A stretch of DNA of 36,764 nt, from NCBI GenBank assembly GCA_022564935.1, contig JADFKM010000013.1:1-36764 (forward strand), written 5' to 3'. The stretch is from Candidatus Dadabacteria bacterium. GTDB taxonomy: Bacteria; Desulfobacterota_D; UBA1144; Nemesobacterales; JADFKM01. The notes beneath the pieces are model-generated. The model saw nothing but the letters and a program-made list of their open reading frames with translations. It did not search any database and was not told where the DNA came from. Position numbers and translations under genes: made by a program. Below, piece after piece: positions 15,786 through 24,216 of the stretch; position 1 is the first letter of the stretch, and every line of letters begins with the position of its first letter.

Positions 15786-17054
15786 TTACCCCACCTGCGC
15801 TTGAAACTGCGTTAGCGTCTGCTCCCCCTCCCCCCCTCCTTCCCACTTCTCTATCACGGCAGAGCCTACAGCGTCGCCCCAGACATTCACTGTGGTCCTG
15901 AACCTGTCGAGGAACCAGTCGATCGCCAGGATGAGGCCGATTCCCTCAATCGGGAGGCCCACAGCCTGTAGCACAAGCACCATGGTTATAAGGCCCGCTT
16001 CGGGGATTCCAGCCGCTCCTATTGCCGCGAGCGTTGCCGTGAGGAAAACGGCGATAAGCTCCGTGGGACTAAGGGCGATCCCGTAGCTTTGCGCTATGAA
16101 TATGACGGCCACCGCCTCGTAGAGCGCAGTGCCGTCCATATTAACAGTGGCCCCCATGGGAAGGACGAACCTTGTGATCTTGGGCGAGACACCCGCGTCT
16201 TCCTCAGTGCATTTCATGGTGATGGGAAGCGTTGCCGAAGATGAGGCCGTTCCAAATGCGGTAAGCAGGGCCTTGCTGAGTTGGGAGACGTATATGAACG
16301 GGTTTCTCCTCGTAAAAACGAAAAGGATGACGGGCAGGACGATTAAGCCGTGGATGAGCAGACCCGCCACAACGCTTATGGAGTACTTGCCGAGCTGAAG
16401 CACGAGGTCAGCCACCGCTTCGCCGCCCCCCGCAATTCCGATGCGGTACGAAATCAGGCCCATTATCCCAATTGGGGCGAAGTAGATTATCCATTGCACT
16501 ATTTTCATAATGGCTTTGTTGACCGCTGAGAACAGCTCTTCGATAACGCGCCCCTCGCCGCCCAGCTTTGAGAATGCAGCGCCAAAAAGCACAGACGCCA
16601 CTACGAGGGGGAGTATCTTAAATTCGTTTGCGGCTGATATGATATTGGGAGGAAACAGGCTCAGCAACAGGTCGATGAAGGAAAACCCCTCCTTCGCCCT
16701 TACATTTTCGGGCAGCGCGCCTGCGAATGCCCCTCCCCCCTCACCGGGGTTTATGGTAAGCACCACGACGATGCCGATGAAAACCGCTACGGCAGTGGTA
16801 ATAGTGTAGTAGAAAATGGTCTTCATCCCTACGGAGCCGAAATTGCGGGCGCTCCCGAGCTGTATTATGCTGAGCGTAATAGAAACGACGATGAGCGGGA
16901 GCACTATCATCTTCAGGGCGTTTAAGAACAGCTCGCCCAGGAATCCGAGCTTGACGCCGAGGCCCGGGAGTATCGAACCGATGACCCCGCCGACGATTAC
17001 TCCCAGCACTATGCCCAAAAGTATGAAGTTCTCTTTAAAAAACTTGCTCATCAT
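15786..17054 (-). CDS. Dicarboxylate/amino acid:cation symporter (DAACS, GltP/DctA type)
   Basis: 422 residues, an inner-membrane secondary transporter with eight helices and two re-entrant loops. The substrate-binding signatures are SSSATLP (271-277, hairpin 1), MGATVNMDGTALY (300-312, helix 7) and AIGAAGIPEAG (344-354, hairpin 2). In helix 8, D383, R386, T387 and N390 are arranged as in GltPh, where the arginine favours acidic substrates. Glutamate/aspartate or C4-dicarboxylate uptake coupled to Na+ or H+ is therefore likely. The C-terminal tail (EKWEGGGEGEQTLTQFQAQV) is variable and probably cytoplasmic. Confidence 0.94.
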   Translation of the reverse strand: MMSKFFKENFILLGIVLGVIVGGVIGSILPGLGVKLGFLGELFLNALKMIVLPLIVVSITLSIIQLGSARNFGSVGMKTIFYYTITTAVAVFIGIVVVLTINPGEGGGAFAGALPENVRAKEGFSFIDLLLSLFPPNIISAANEFKILPLVVASVLFGAAFSKLGGEGRVIEELFSAVNKAIMKIVQWIIYFAPIGIMGLISYRIGIAGGGEAVADLVLQLGKYSISVVAGLLIHGLIVLPVILFVFTRRNPFIYVSQLSKALLTAFGTASSSATLPITMKCTEEDAGVSPKITRFVLPMGATVNMDGTALYEAVAVIFIAQSYGIALSPTELIAVFLTATLAAIGAAGIPEAGLITMVLVLQAVGLPIEGIGLILAIDWFLDRFRTTVNVWGDAVGSAVIEKWEGGGEGEQTLTQFQAQVG

Positions 17055-17351
17055 TATCCCCCTCTATTAACGGTTGGGCAGAACCAGTTCCTGCGTGCGT
17101 AATAGTTGTGTTTGGATTCGGCTCGCGCTTATTGCGCCAAAATTGACCATTAACACTAACAACCCCGGTGGAATAATACAACAACCAATCCCCCGTGATC
17201 ACGTTTTGCCCGGGGCCGTCGTGCAGTTAATTGTTCGAGTGAGGGTATGGCGCCGGAATGTAGATTTACCGCACCTCATTGGTATTGAATCGAGAGCAAG
17301 GGCATCGCGCCGTGTGTGGCGGTAAGCTTGCTCAGGGAAGGGGTAAGCGGC
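17055..17351. other. Gene-poor stretch
   Basis: Nothing recognisable on either strand between the symporter start and the receiver-domain relic. Confidence 0.4.
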
Positions 17352-17644
17352 TTATAGCTCGGCTTCTTCGAATTCCTCTTCAAACTCCGCTTCGTTGGGT
17401 ATGTACGTAAGGACGGTGTTCAGCTCTTTCAGGTCATATGGTTTGGCCACAACGCCCTTGAAGCCGTATTTTAATCCGACATTACCGGGTTGGTGACGTA
17501 GCCGCTTGAGACGATCCCCTTTGCCTTCGGATCGATTTTAAGTATCTGAGCCATTGCTTCCTTGCCGCCTATCGCTTCGGGCACAGTCAAGTCCATAATA
17601 ACCACATCAATGGAGTGGTACGGAGCATTCGCCCTTATGGTCAC
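17352..17644 (-). pseudogene. Frameshifted receiver-domain relic (end of a hybrid histidine kinase or response regulator)
   Basis: One frame reads YHSIDVVIMDLTVPEAIGGK followed by EAMAQILKIDPKAKGIVSSG and YVTNPVMSD, then stops. The neighbouring frame continues YGFKGVVAKPYDLKELNTVL and an acidic tail to the TAA at 17352. Joined, this is a textbook receiver domain: phospho-acceptor D in VVIMDLT, S in IVSSGY and K in VAKPY. The DLTxPxxxGGKEA and SSGYxxxPVM signatures are typical of receivers at the C-terminus of large PAS hybrid kinases. No kinase remains upstream: a stop lies just before the domain. The frameshift is near 17470. Confidence 0.75.
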
Positions 17645-17866
17645 CCTGGTATGGCTTTACATCGAGATTTTGAGGCTGCTTACAAAGCTCAGGTCGAGGT
17701 AGCTCAGGCGTTTCGATAACGAGTTTGTACTGGATTTACCGGGTTGAACTCTCTTTTGGGGGAGGCTTGAGGGCGAGGGCAGGAGAGAGGTGAAAAAAAG
17801 TTCGCTTCATAAATTCCCTATTTTATTTGAAATTATAAACTTAAAGTATTTTCTTAAAAAAAGGTC

Positions 17867-17928
17867 TTGACATTTATTGCACCACAATATATTGTGGTAA
17901 GAGAGGGAAGAGCTACTATATAACGGAA
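17867..17928 (+). promoter_or_regulatory. nrdJ promoter with tandem NrdR boxes
   Basis: A -35 element TTGACA is at 17867-17872. Just downstream is the perfect 18-bp palindrome ACCACAATATATTGTGGT (17881-17898), which matches the NrdR consensus acaCwAtATaTwGtgt at 14 of 16 positions and covers the expected -10 region. Exactly 31 bp further (centre to centre) is a half-degenerate box around CTATATA (17913-17928). NrdR boxes normally occur in pairs about three helical turns apart. An ATP/dATP-sensing NrdR repressor should therefore control nrdJ; the nrdR gene itself is not in the window. Confidence 0.85.
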
Positions 17929-17946
17929 ATTCGAATGGAGGGTTTG

Positions 17947-20373
17947 ATGACCTCAGGTAACGGAAACGGAAAAGGACTTGAAGCGGACAAGAACAGCACA
18001 GACGTCACTCTAGAGGTTGAATCTGATGAGATGGTGAAATATAGCGAGGGTGTTATGGACATCCCCCAGGCTACCCTCGACGCCTTTGAAGGCGACGACC
18101 TCCGTGCGCGCGTTTTCTATGAGAAATATGCCCTCAGAGACGATGAGGGAACCATTGTAGAGAAGACCCCCGAGCAGATGTGGCAGAGAGTGGCCAGGGA
18201 GATCGCATCCCCCGAGAGGACTAAAGAGCTTAGGAAGGAGTGGGAGGATAACTTCAAGTGGCTGCTTACCGATTTTAGGTTCGTGCCCGGCGGCAGGATA
18301 CTTTTCGGCGCGGGACAGAAGAGGCGGGCGACGCTTCTTAACTGCTACTACATGCCCATAAAAGAAGATTCCATCGAGGCTATTTTCGATTGGTGCAAGG
18401 AAGCCGCGAGGACGTATTCGTTCGGCGGGGGCGTCGGGACAGACATCTCTATATTGAGGCCGAAGGGGGCGCCCGTGAACAACTCGGCCATATATTCTAC
18501 CGGCGCCGTTTCGTTTATGGACCTCATGTCCACCACGACCGGCACCATAGGCCAGGCAGGCAGGCGGGGCGCACTTATGATAACCATAGACGTAGATCAC
18601 CCGGACGTGATCGACTTTATAGATATTAAGAGCGATGTAGAGCTGAGCAAAGTTAAGTTTGCTAACATATCCATAAGGATCACCGACCAGTTCATGAAAG
18701 CCGTGGAAGACGACGCTGATTTCGAGCTAAAGTTCGAGAACGAAAAGGTAAGTGTTAAAAAGACCGTCCGTGCAAAGATGCTGTGGGAAAAGATCGTGAG
18801 ATCAGCATGGGCGTCAGCCGAGCCGGGGGTCATATTCTGGGACTCGGTCAAGAATTACTCCCCCACCGAGTACAACGAAATGGAGATACGCGGGTTCAAC
18901 CCATGCAGCGAGCAGGCCCTCGAGGACTACGGGAACTGCTGCCTCGGGAATATCAACCTCTCGCTTTTCGTCAAGGACACATTCCAGAGCAACGCTTCTA
19001 TTGATTGGGAGAACCTCGAGCGCGCCCTCACCTACTCTGTGCGCTTCCTGGACAACGTGCTCGACTACAACAAGGAAAAGCACCCTCTTAAGGTGCAGAC
19101 CGAATCCTCGCAGCGCTCGCGCCGCATTGGCGTCGGGTTCACCGGCTTCGGGGATATGCTCGTAAAGCTCAACCTGAAATATGATACCTACGATGCGACT
19201 GAGTTTGCCGATAAGATGTTCGACTTTATTAAGAACGCCGTTTATGAATCGAGCTCTGAGCTTGCGGCCGAGAAGGGGAGTTTTACCGCTTATGATGAGG
19301 ACACCCACCTCTCCAGTCGTTTCATCGAAGGCATCGGGAAAGAAATAAGGGAGAAGATAGTGAAGCAGGGACTCAGAAATTCCTGCATACTCACCGTGCC
19401 GCCGGTCGGAAGCGGCTCTATCCTTGCCGGAACCTCGAGCGGCATCGAGCCGATATTCGCCATCTCTTATTACAGGCGCTCGAAGTCGCTCTCTCAAGAG
19501 GAGTTCAAGGTCTATCACCCCCTCGTAGAGGAGTACATGGACAAGTTCTCAATGGAGGATGAGGAAGACCTGCCCGATTTGTTCGTAACCGCCCACCAGA
19601 TAGAGCCCGAGATGAGGGTGCGGATGCAGGCGGCCATTCAAAAGCACATAGACTCCTGCATATCGAGCACCGTTAACCTGCCCACGGACATCACTCCCGA
19701 AGAGGTGGGCAATGTATATTTCCTCGCATGGAAACTGGGGTGCAAGGGGATAACGGTATACAGAGAAGGCTCCAGAGAGGGGATACTCATTACCGAGGAA
19801 GAGGCTAAAGCGCAGGCTAGGAAAGCGGGCATGGAGCCTGAGGAGCAAATTGAAGAGACCGAAGCCACGGTGATGGAGCTGAAACCTCTTGCGGACTCGG
19901 AGATCGAGCCCCTTAAACGACCTGCTGTCTTGCAGGGCTTCACCGAGGTGGTCAAGACCGGCTACGGCAATCTTTACGTCACTATAAACACACAGGATGA
20001 AAAACCCTTTGAGGTGTTCGTTCAGATAGGGAAATCCGGCTATACGACCATGGCCGACGCCGAGGCAATCGGACGCCTTGTATCACTCGCCCTTCGAAGT
20101 GGGGTGAGCGTGAAGAGCGTTGTGGAGCAGCTTGAGGGAATAGGGGGCTCATCGCCCGTGTATGCCGACGGTAAGTTGATAATGTCCATACCCGATGCTA
20201 TTTCAAACGTGTTGAAGAAGCACTTTCTCGGCGGGGCGGATGAGGCCCCTGCCGGCGCTCCCAAGAAGCAGGACGTCGGTCTTGAGAGGTGTCCCGACTG
20301 CGGGAGCCGGGCCCTGGCGTTTGAGCAGGGCTGCGTTACGTGTAAGGGGTGCGGGTTCTCGAAATGCGACTAG
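17947..20373 (+). CDS. nrdJ: Class II (adenosylcobalamin-dependent) ribonucleoside-diphosphate reductase
   Basis: 808 residues from the ATG at 17947. This start is preferred over the ATG at 17935 because GGAGGG lies 4 bases upstream of it and nothing similar precedes 17935. It makes deoxyribonucleotides from ribonucleotides using a B12-generated thiyl radical, independently of oxygen. Redox C133 (LLNCYYMP), the radical-site motif NPCSEQ (318-323: N318, C320, E322) and CCLGNINLSL (C331/C332) are intact. VPPVGSGSILAGTSSGIEP is the typical phosphate-binding segment. The last about 30 residues form a cysteine-rich tail (CPDCG ... CKGCGFSKCD), probably the swinging thiol arm or zinc ribbon. The gene is regulated by the NrdR boxes upstream and closed by a strong terminator. 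Confidence 0.97.
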   Translation: MTSGNGNGKGLEADKNSTDVTLEVESDEMVKYSEGVMDIPQATLDAFEGDDLRARVFYEKYALRDDEGTIVEKTPEQMWQRVAREIASPERTKELRKEWEDNFKWLLTDFRFVPGGRILFGAGQKRRATLLNCYYMPIKEDSIEAIFDWCKEAARTYSFGGGVGTDISILRPKGAPVNNSAIYSTGAVSFMDLMSTTTGTIGQAGRRGALMITIDVDHPDVIDFIDIKSDVELSKVKFANISIRITDQFMKAVEDDADFELKFENEKVSVKKTVRAKMLWEKIVRSAWASAEPGVIFWDSVKNYSPTEYNEMEIRGFNPCSEQALEDYGNCCLGNINLSLFVKDTFQSNASIDWENLERALTYSVRFLDNVLDYNKEKHPLKVQTESSQRSRRIGVGFTGFGDMLVKLNLKYDTYDATEFADKMFDFIKNAVYESSSELAAEKGSFTAYDEDTHLSSRFIEGIGKEIREKIVKQGLRNSCILTVPPVGSGSILAGTSSGIEPIFAISYYRRSKSLSQEEFKVYHPLVEEYMDKFSMEDEEDLPDLFVTAHQIEPEMRVRMQAAIQKHIDSCISSTVNLPTDITPEEVGNVYFLAWKLGCKGITVYREGSREGILITEEEAKAQARKAGMEPEEQIEETEATVMELKPLADSEIEPLKRPAVLQGFTEVVKTGYGNLYVTINTQDEKPFEVFVQIGKSGYTTMADAEAIGRLVSLALRSGVSVKSVVEQLEGIGGSSPVYADGKLIMSIPDAISNVLKKHFLGGADEAPAGAPKKQDVGLERCPDCGSRALAFEQGCVTCKGCGFSKCD

Positions 20374-20518
20374 TGAAATATTTGATGATGTGGGAGGCAG
20401 AGCGGGCCTGAAATAAAAAAAGGAGGGTAAGTAAAGTTCGGGGCAGGTTGTTGGGACGGCGGATTTGGAAATATTAGAAAAAGGTTTTAAAGACATTCTC
20501 CTCTTCTACTTGAATTGG

Positions 20519-20566
20519 CCCAACCCCCCTTCCTCCATCCCGGGGGGTTGGGTCATTTCTCTTTTA
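20519..20566 (+). terminator. Rho-independent terminator after nrdJ
   Basis: A perfect 11-bp stem, CCCAACCCCCC (20519-20529) with GGGGGGTTGGG (20542-20552), has a 12-base loop and is followed by a T-rich run (tcatttctctttt). It lies about 145 bases beyond the nrdJ stop. Nothing else is visible in the 310-base gap between nrdJ and tag. Confidence 0.85.
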
Positions 20567-20684
20567 GGGCAAGGTTAAGGTAAGATTTAACGACTTTTTT
20601 TGAGCGTACGGGTATGAGCCTGAACGGGCTCTATAATGCGTTGCGGTGTTGGTCGGTTATAGAGGCGAATGAGAGGATTAAATT

Positions 20685-21248
20685 ATGTCGATAACCCGCT
20701 GCGAGTGGTGTTTGGGGAGTGAGCTGATGATGGAATATCACGACAGCGAGTGGGGCGTACCCCTGCATGACGACGCGAAGCTCTTCGAGTTCCTCGTGCT
20801 CGACGCGGCGCAGGCGGGGCTTAGCTGGCTCACGGTGCTCAAGAAGCGCGAGAATTACCGTCGTGCGTTCGATGGGTTTGACCCGGTGAGGGTCGCCGAG
20901 TATAGAGAGCGAGATATCGAGCGGCTGGTCGGTGACAGCGGCATCATAAGGAACCGCCTCAAAGTAAGATCGGCCGTGGAGAACGCAAAGAGATTCCTCG
21001 AGGTACAGGACGAGTTCGGCTCTTTCGACAGGTACATATGGGGGTTTGTGGACGGAAAGCCCGTTAAGAACGGCTTTAAGAAGATGAGCGACCTTCCCGC
21101 CAGCACTCCTCTTTCCGACGCTATGAGCAAAGACCTCAAGAAGCGCGGGTTCAAGTTCGCAGGCACCACGATCTGCTACGCGTTCATGCAGGCCGCGGGT
21201 ATGGTGAACGACCATGTCGTGGGGTGCTTCAGATGGAGCGAGCTGTAG
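20685..21248 (+). CDS. tag: DNA-3-methyladenine glycosylase I
   Basis: 187 residues, matching E. coli Tag in length. It removes 3-methyladenine from alkylated DNA. The zinc-snap ligands C6, H19, H177 and C181 have the same spacing as C4, H17, H175 and C179 of E. coli Tag. Y18 and W48 of the base pocket (Y16 and W46 in E. coli) are conserved, in HDSEWGVPLHDD and AQAGLSWLTVLKKRENYR. The pocket glutamate (E38 in E. coli) is replaced by D40 here, a conservative change that could alter base recognition. The gene has a GAGAGGA-type SD and is convergent with exbD. Confidence 0.95.
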   Translation: MSITRCEWCLGSELMMEYHDSEWGVPLHDDAKLFEFLVLDAAQAGLSWLTVLKKRENYRRAFDGFDPVRVAEYRERDIERLVGDSGIIRNRLKVRSAVENAKRFLEVQDEFGSFDRYIWGFVDGKPVKNGFKKMSDLPASTPLSDAMSKDLKKRGFKFAGTTICYAFMQAAGMVNDHVVGCFRWSEL

Positions 21249-21265
21249 GGCACTTTATGATGACG

Positions 21266-21703
21266 TCAGTTCTCCTCTTCTTCGCGTACAGGAGGCGGGC
21301 CCTTGTCCACAGCGATTGCCAGCTTGTTAAAACCCGACGTTTTTATTATATCCATCATCTGCACGACCCTTCCGTGATGGACCTTGTTGTCCGCCCGGAT
21401 TATCACGAGGGATTGCTTGTCCTGGTTGGCCGAAAGCTCCCTTTTTAGCTCATTGAGTGTTACTGGTCTGTCGTTTAGATAGGTTTTGCCGTCTTTTGTG
21501 AGGTTGATTGTGAATTGCTCGGCTCTTATGGGCTCGGCGGTGCTCGCCTCAGGGAGCTTCACGTTGATACCGCCCGAAGTGGCGGCAAAATTAAGGGACA
21601 CGGCGAAGAATATGAGAAGGTTGAAAACCATATCCACTATCGGCGTAATGTCGAGAGCGGTGCCTAACCCGCCTTTTCTGATATGCTGCTTCCTGAATTT
21701 CAT
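21266..21703 (-). CDS. ExbD/TolR-family biopolymer transport protein
   Basis: 145 residues. One N-terminal membrane helix (residues about 20-40, PIVDMVFNLLIFFAVSLNFA) contains the proton-path aspartate D24. A periplasmic domain with INVKLPEAS and QSLVIIRADNKVHHGRVVQM follows. With the ExbB/TolQ-like protein it forms a proton-driven motor that energises TonB- or Tol-type envelope machinery. Its start overlaps the exbB stop by four bases (ATGA), implying translational coupling. No tonB, tolA or tolB gene is adjacent, so the Exb versus Tol assignment is open. Confidence 0.93.
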   Translation of the reverse strand: MKFRKQHIRKGGLGTALDITPIVDMVFNLLIFFAVSLNFAATSGGINVKLPEASTAEPIRAEQFTINLTKDGKTYLNDRPVTLNELKRELSANQDKQSLVIIRADNKVHHGRVVQMMDIIKTSGFNKLAIAVDKGPPPVREEEEN

Positions 21704-22374
21704 AGAGTTATCCCTGAGGGCGCCTCGTCGGGGCTTAGAGGGGTGAGGTCTCTTGTGGCCAGCACGTCTTCCATGATCTTCCTCCCCTCCAATTCAAGCT
21801 CTGATATGTAGTCGTCGACCTTGCCTGAGAAGAACTTGTATGCGAGGAACACAGGGATGGCAACGGACAGTCCGAACGCCGTGGTATAAAGGGCTTCGGA
21901 AATTCCCCCGGCGAGATTTTGCTGGTTCACGATGATCTCGGTTGCAATTACGTCGAATATCTTTATCATGCCCGATATGGTGCCCAAAAGCCCCAGCAGT
22001 GTGCTCACGTTGCTTATAGCGCCCAGCCCCTCGAGGTAGCGCGAGAGCTCATGGCTCTCCCTTCTCCCGGCCTCTTCGATGTTCTCCCTTAACTCCTCCC
22101 TGTCTTTGTGGTTGCCTGAGAGCGCGGCTAATGCGATTCGGGCTATGGAGGAGTCTTCGCGCATCGACAGGCCCGTGGCTTCTTCGAGTCTGCCCTGGGA
22201 GATGAGGGAGTAGAGGTCTCCGGTGAACACCTTGGGGATGATGCTTTTTGTCCTGAGCGTCCACCACTTCATAAGGATAATGGTAAGAGCGATGATCGAG
22301 ATCATGAGAATGGGGTACATGAATACCCCGCCTTTGTTGAAAAAATTAATTATTAAACCGATGTCAAAGCCCAT
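21700..22374 (-). CDS. MotA/TolQ/ExbB-family proton channel protein
   Basis: 224 residues with three membrane helices: about 12-35 (GVFMYPILMISIIALTIILM), about 112-140 (LGAISNVSTLLGLLGTISGM) and about 155-185 (LYTTAFGLSVAIPVFLAYKF). The segments STLLGLLGTISGMIKIF and ALYTTAFGLSVAIP are the family signatures lining the proton path. The protein forms the pentameric stator around an ExbD/TolR dimer. It is the first gene of a two-gene operon with the ExbD-like gene (4-base overlap), with SD AAGGT upstream of the ATG. Confidence 0.93.
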   Translation of the reverse strand: MGFDIGLIINFFNKGGVFMYPILMISIIALTIILMKWWTLRTKSIIPKVFTGDLYSLISQGRLEEATGLSMREDSSIARIALAALSGNHKDREELRENIEEAGRRESHELSRYLEGLGAISNVSTLLGLLGTISGMIKIFDVIATEIIVNQQNLAGGISEALYTTAFGLSVAIPVFLAYKFFSGKVDDYISELELEGRKIMEDVLATRDLTPLSPDEAPSGITL

Positions 22375-22504
22375 AAATTACCTTTTGGTTGCGGGATGCC
22401 GTGAGTCGGATTGTGATAAATATGATATCAAGCCACATGGGTGTGGTCAACAAATCTCAGCGGCGGTGTTCGCCGTCGTGTGTTATTAATGTAGATGTAT
22501 TCCG

Positions 22505-22528
22505 GGCGGTTTGAGTTTCAAAACCGCC
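22505..22528. terminator. Hairpin between lysA and the exbB gene, possible lysA terminator
   Basis: A perfect 8-bp stem, GGCGGTTT/AAACCGCC, has an 8-base loop, about 130 bases beyond the lysA stop. There is no clear U-tract on the minus strand, so a factor-independent terminator is unproven. The 280-base gap holds nothing else but a smaller CGGCG/CGCCG dyad. Confidence 0.35.
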
Positions 22529-22654
22529 GTAACGATTGCAGGCAGCCGTCCGACTGATTTGTCGCTTTTGCTCTATAGTTGAGACTTATTCCCCCCGTTT
22601 GTTGCGCCGTCGAGAGGTGTCGTGCTCTGCCATAATTCAACGGGGGCCCGTCGC

Positions 22655-23917
22655 TCATTTCAGGAAGTCCGGTATCAGCTCTCCGCGAACGAGGTCATTG
22701 AGGGTTTCCCTTTCCCTGACGATATGGAACTGCTCGCCGTAGACCATTACTTCGCAGGAGCGGGGGCGCGAGTTGTAGTTTGAGGACATCACGAACCCGT
22801 AAGCCCCGGCCGAGAGGATGACCAGCACATCCCCGGCGCCGACATCCGGCAGCTCGGCTTCACTGCTCAGAACGTCAACCGTCTCGCATACAGGGCCAAC
22901 CACTTCTGCGGATTCTACGTCCCCGAAGTTCTCATCGGCGGGCAATATCTGGTGGTAGGCGCCGTAGAGCGCGGGACGCAGCAGGTCGTTCATCCCGGCG
23001 TCGACCACTATGAACTTCTTGGAAGGGGCCTCTTTAATGTAGAGAACCCTCGTGACGAGCACCCCGGCGTTGCCTACCAGGACTCTGCCCGGCTCGAGTA
23101 CGATCTTATAGGGCAGGCCGCTTGTTTCGCGCAGTATTATTTCGGCGTATTCTTTCGGGTGCGGGGGGCTGTCCTCTTCTCTGTAGTTTATTCCAAGCCC
23201 TCCTCCGATATCTATGTATTGTATCTCTATCCCCTCGTTCTTCAGCTCACCGGCAAACTGCGCGAGTTTTCTTATTGTTTGGGTAAAGGGGTCGAGGTCG
23301 AATACCTGCGAGCCGATGTGGGAATCAACGCCCACCACTTCTATGCCCCCCATCTGCGCTGCGCTCCTGTACACCTCCATAGCCGCTTTTATGTCTATGC
23401 CGAACTTGCTCTTCTTAAGACCCGTAGAGATATAGGGATGGGTATTGGGGTCGATATCGGGGTTCACCCTGACAGAAACCGGAGCCTTCTTGCCCATCTT
23501 TTTGGCTACTTCATCGAGCGCGATGAGCTCTTCAAAAGATTCTACGTTGAAAAAAAGGATACCCGCCTCGATGGCTGTCCTCATTTCATCTTTGGTTTTG
23601 CCTACGCCGGAGAACACTATTTTTGCCGGGTCGCCGCCGGCTTGGAGCACGCGGTACAGTTCGCCGCCCGAGACTATGTCGAACCCCACGCCCATTCTGG
23701 CGTACGTCCTCAGGACGGCCAGGTTGGAATTGGCTTTGACCGAGTAGCAAATTATCGGGTCTACATCCTCAAGGGAGTCCTGGAAGACCTCGAAGTCGCC
23801 ATCGAGGGCTGAATTGCTGTAGACGTAGCAGGGCGTGCCGACCTTATCGGCAATATCTTTAACCGGAACGTCTTCCACGCAGTACTGGCCGTCTTTGTAT
23901 TGGAAATCGTACCACAT
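22655..23917 (-). CDS. lysA: Diaminopimelate decarboxylase
   Basis: 420 residues. A PLP enzyme catalysing the last step of lysine synthesis (meso-DAP to lysine plus CO2). PLP lysine K61 lies in CYSVKANSN. HIGSQ is at 200-204, the phosphate-binding GGG at 238-240 and EPGR at 275-278. DAGMNDLLRPALY (307-318) and C344-E345 supply substrate-binding residues from the second subunit, and Y373 lies in AGAYGF. All are conserved. SD AAGGAG is about 10 bases upstream. No other lysine gene is adjacent; it is monocistronic. Confidence 0.97.
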   Translation of the reverse strand: MWYDFQYKDGQYCVEDVPVKDIADKVGTPCYVYSNSALDGDFEVFQDSLEDVDPIICYSVKANSNLAVLRTYARMGVGFDIVSGGELYRVLQAGGDPAKIVFSGVGKTKDEMRTAIEAGILFFNVESFEELIALDEVAKKMGKKAPVSVRVNPDIDPNTHPYISTGLKKSKFGIDIKAAMEVYRSAAQMGGIEVVGVDSHIGSQVFDLDPFTQTIRKLAQFAGELKNEGIEIQYIDIGGGLGINYREEDSPPHPKEYAEIILRETSGLPYKIVLEPGRVLVGNAGVLVTRVLYIKEAPSKKFIVVDAGMNDLLRPALYGAYHQILPADENFGDVESAEVVGPVCETVDVLSSEAELPDVGAGDVLVILSAGAYGFVMSSNYNSRPRSCEVMVYGEQFHIVRERETLNDLVRGELIPDFLK

Positions 23918-23988
23918 TGGCTCTGCTCTCCTTTTTGCGGGTTTAGGATATTTTGAGTAAAGGGACTATGACCTGAAAAAGTGCGTAG

Positions 23989-24191
23989 TTAAAGGTTTCC
24001 TTTTAAATACTCTAATTTAAGTGGAACGTCCACCTGTCCCTTGTTTCCCGTTTCCTTGTGTGCGCCTCCGAGGAGAAAGGGCTTCCACTTAAGCCCGGCC
24101 CCATAAGCCCCGGATAGCCGCTCAATACGAGTGGATGCATGTAGCTGTAAGGGCTGGACAGGTCGTAATAAAATTCGATTGTGAGGCTCAT
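23989..24191 (-). pseudogene. N-terminal relic of a DsbA-family 2-hydroxychromene-2-carboxylate isomerase-like protein
   Basis: From the ATG at 24191 the first frame reads MSLTIEFYYDLSSPYSYMH. The adjacent frame continues ASTRIERLSGAYGAGLKWKP, then FLLGGAHKETGN, and stops at 23989. Together this is the start of HCCA isomerase/DsbA-like oxidoreductases (IEFYFDxSSPYSYxASTRIExLAxxYGAxLxWRPFLLGxxxKxTGN). A frameshift lies near 24135, and the C-terminal two thirds are missing: about 66 codons remain of roughly 200. It could not form the full thioredoxin-like fold with its helical insertion. Confidence 0.7.
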
Positions 24192-24216
24192 TTTTATCTA
24201 TTGGGGACTTCCTCAA

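Noticed and set aside
17747-17866. Cobalamin riboswitch before nrdJ
   Set aside because: The leader between the promoter and the start is only about 50 bases, too short for a B12 riboswitch, and no B12-box is visible.
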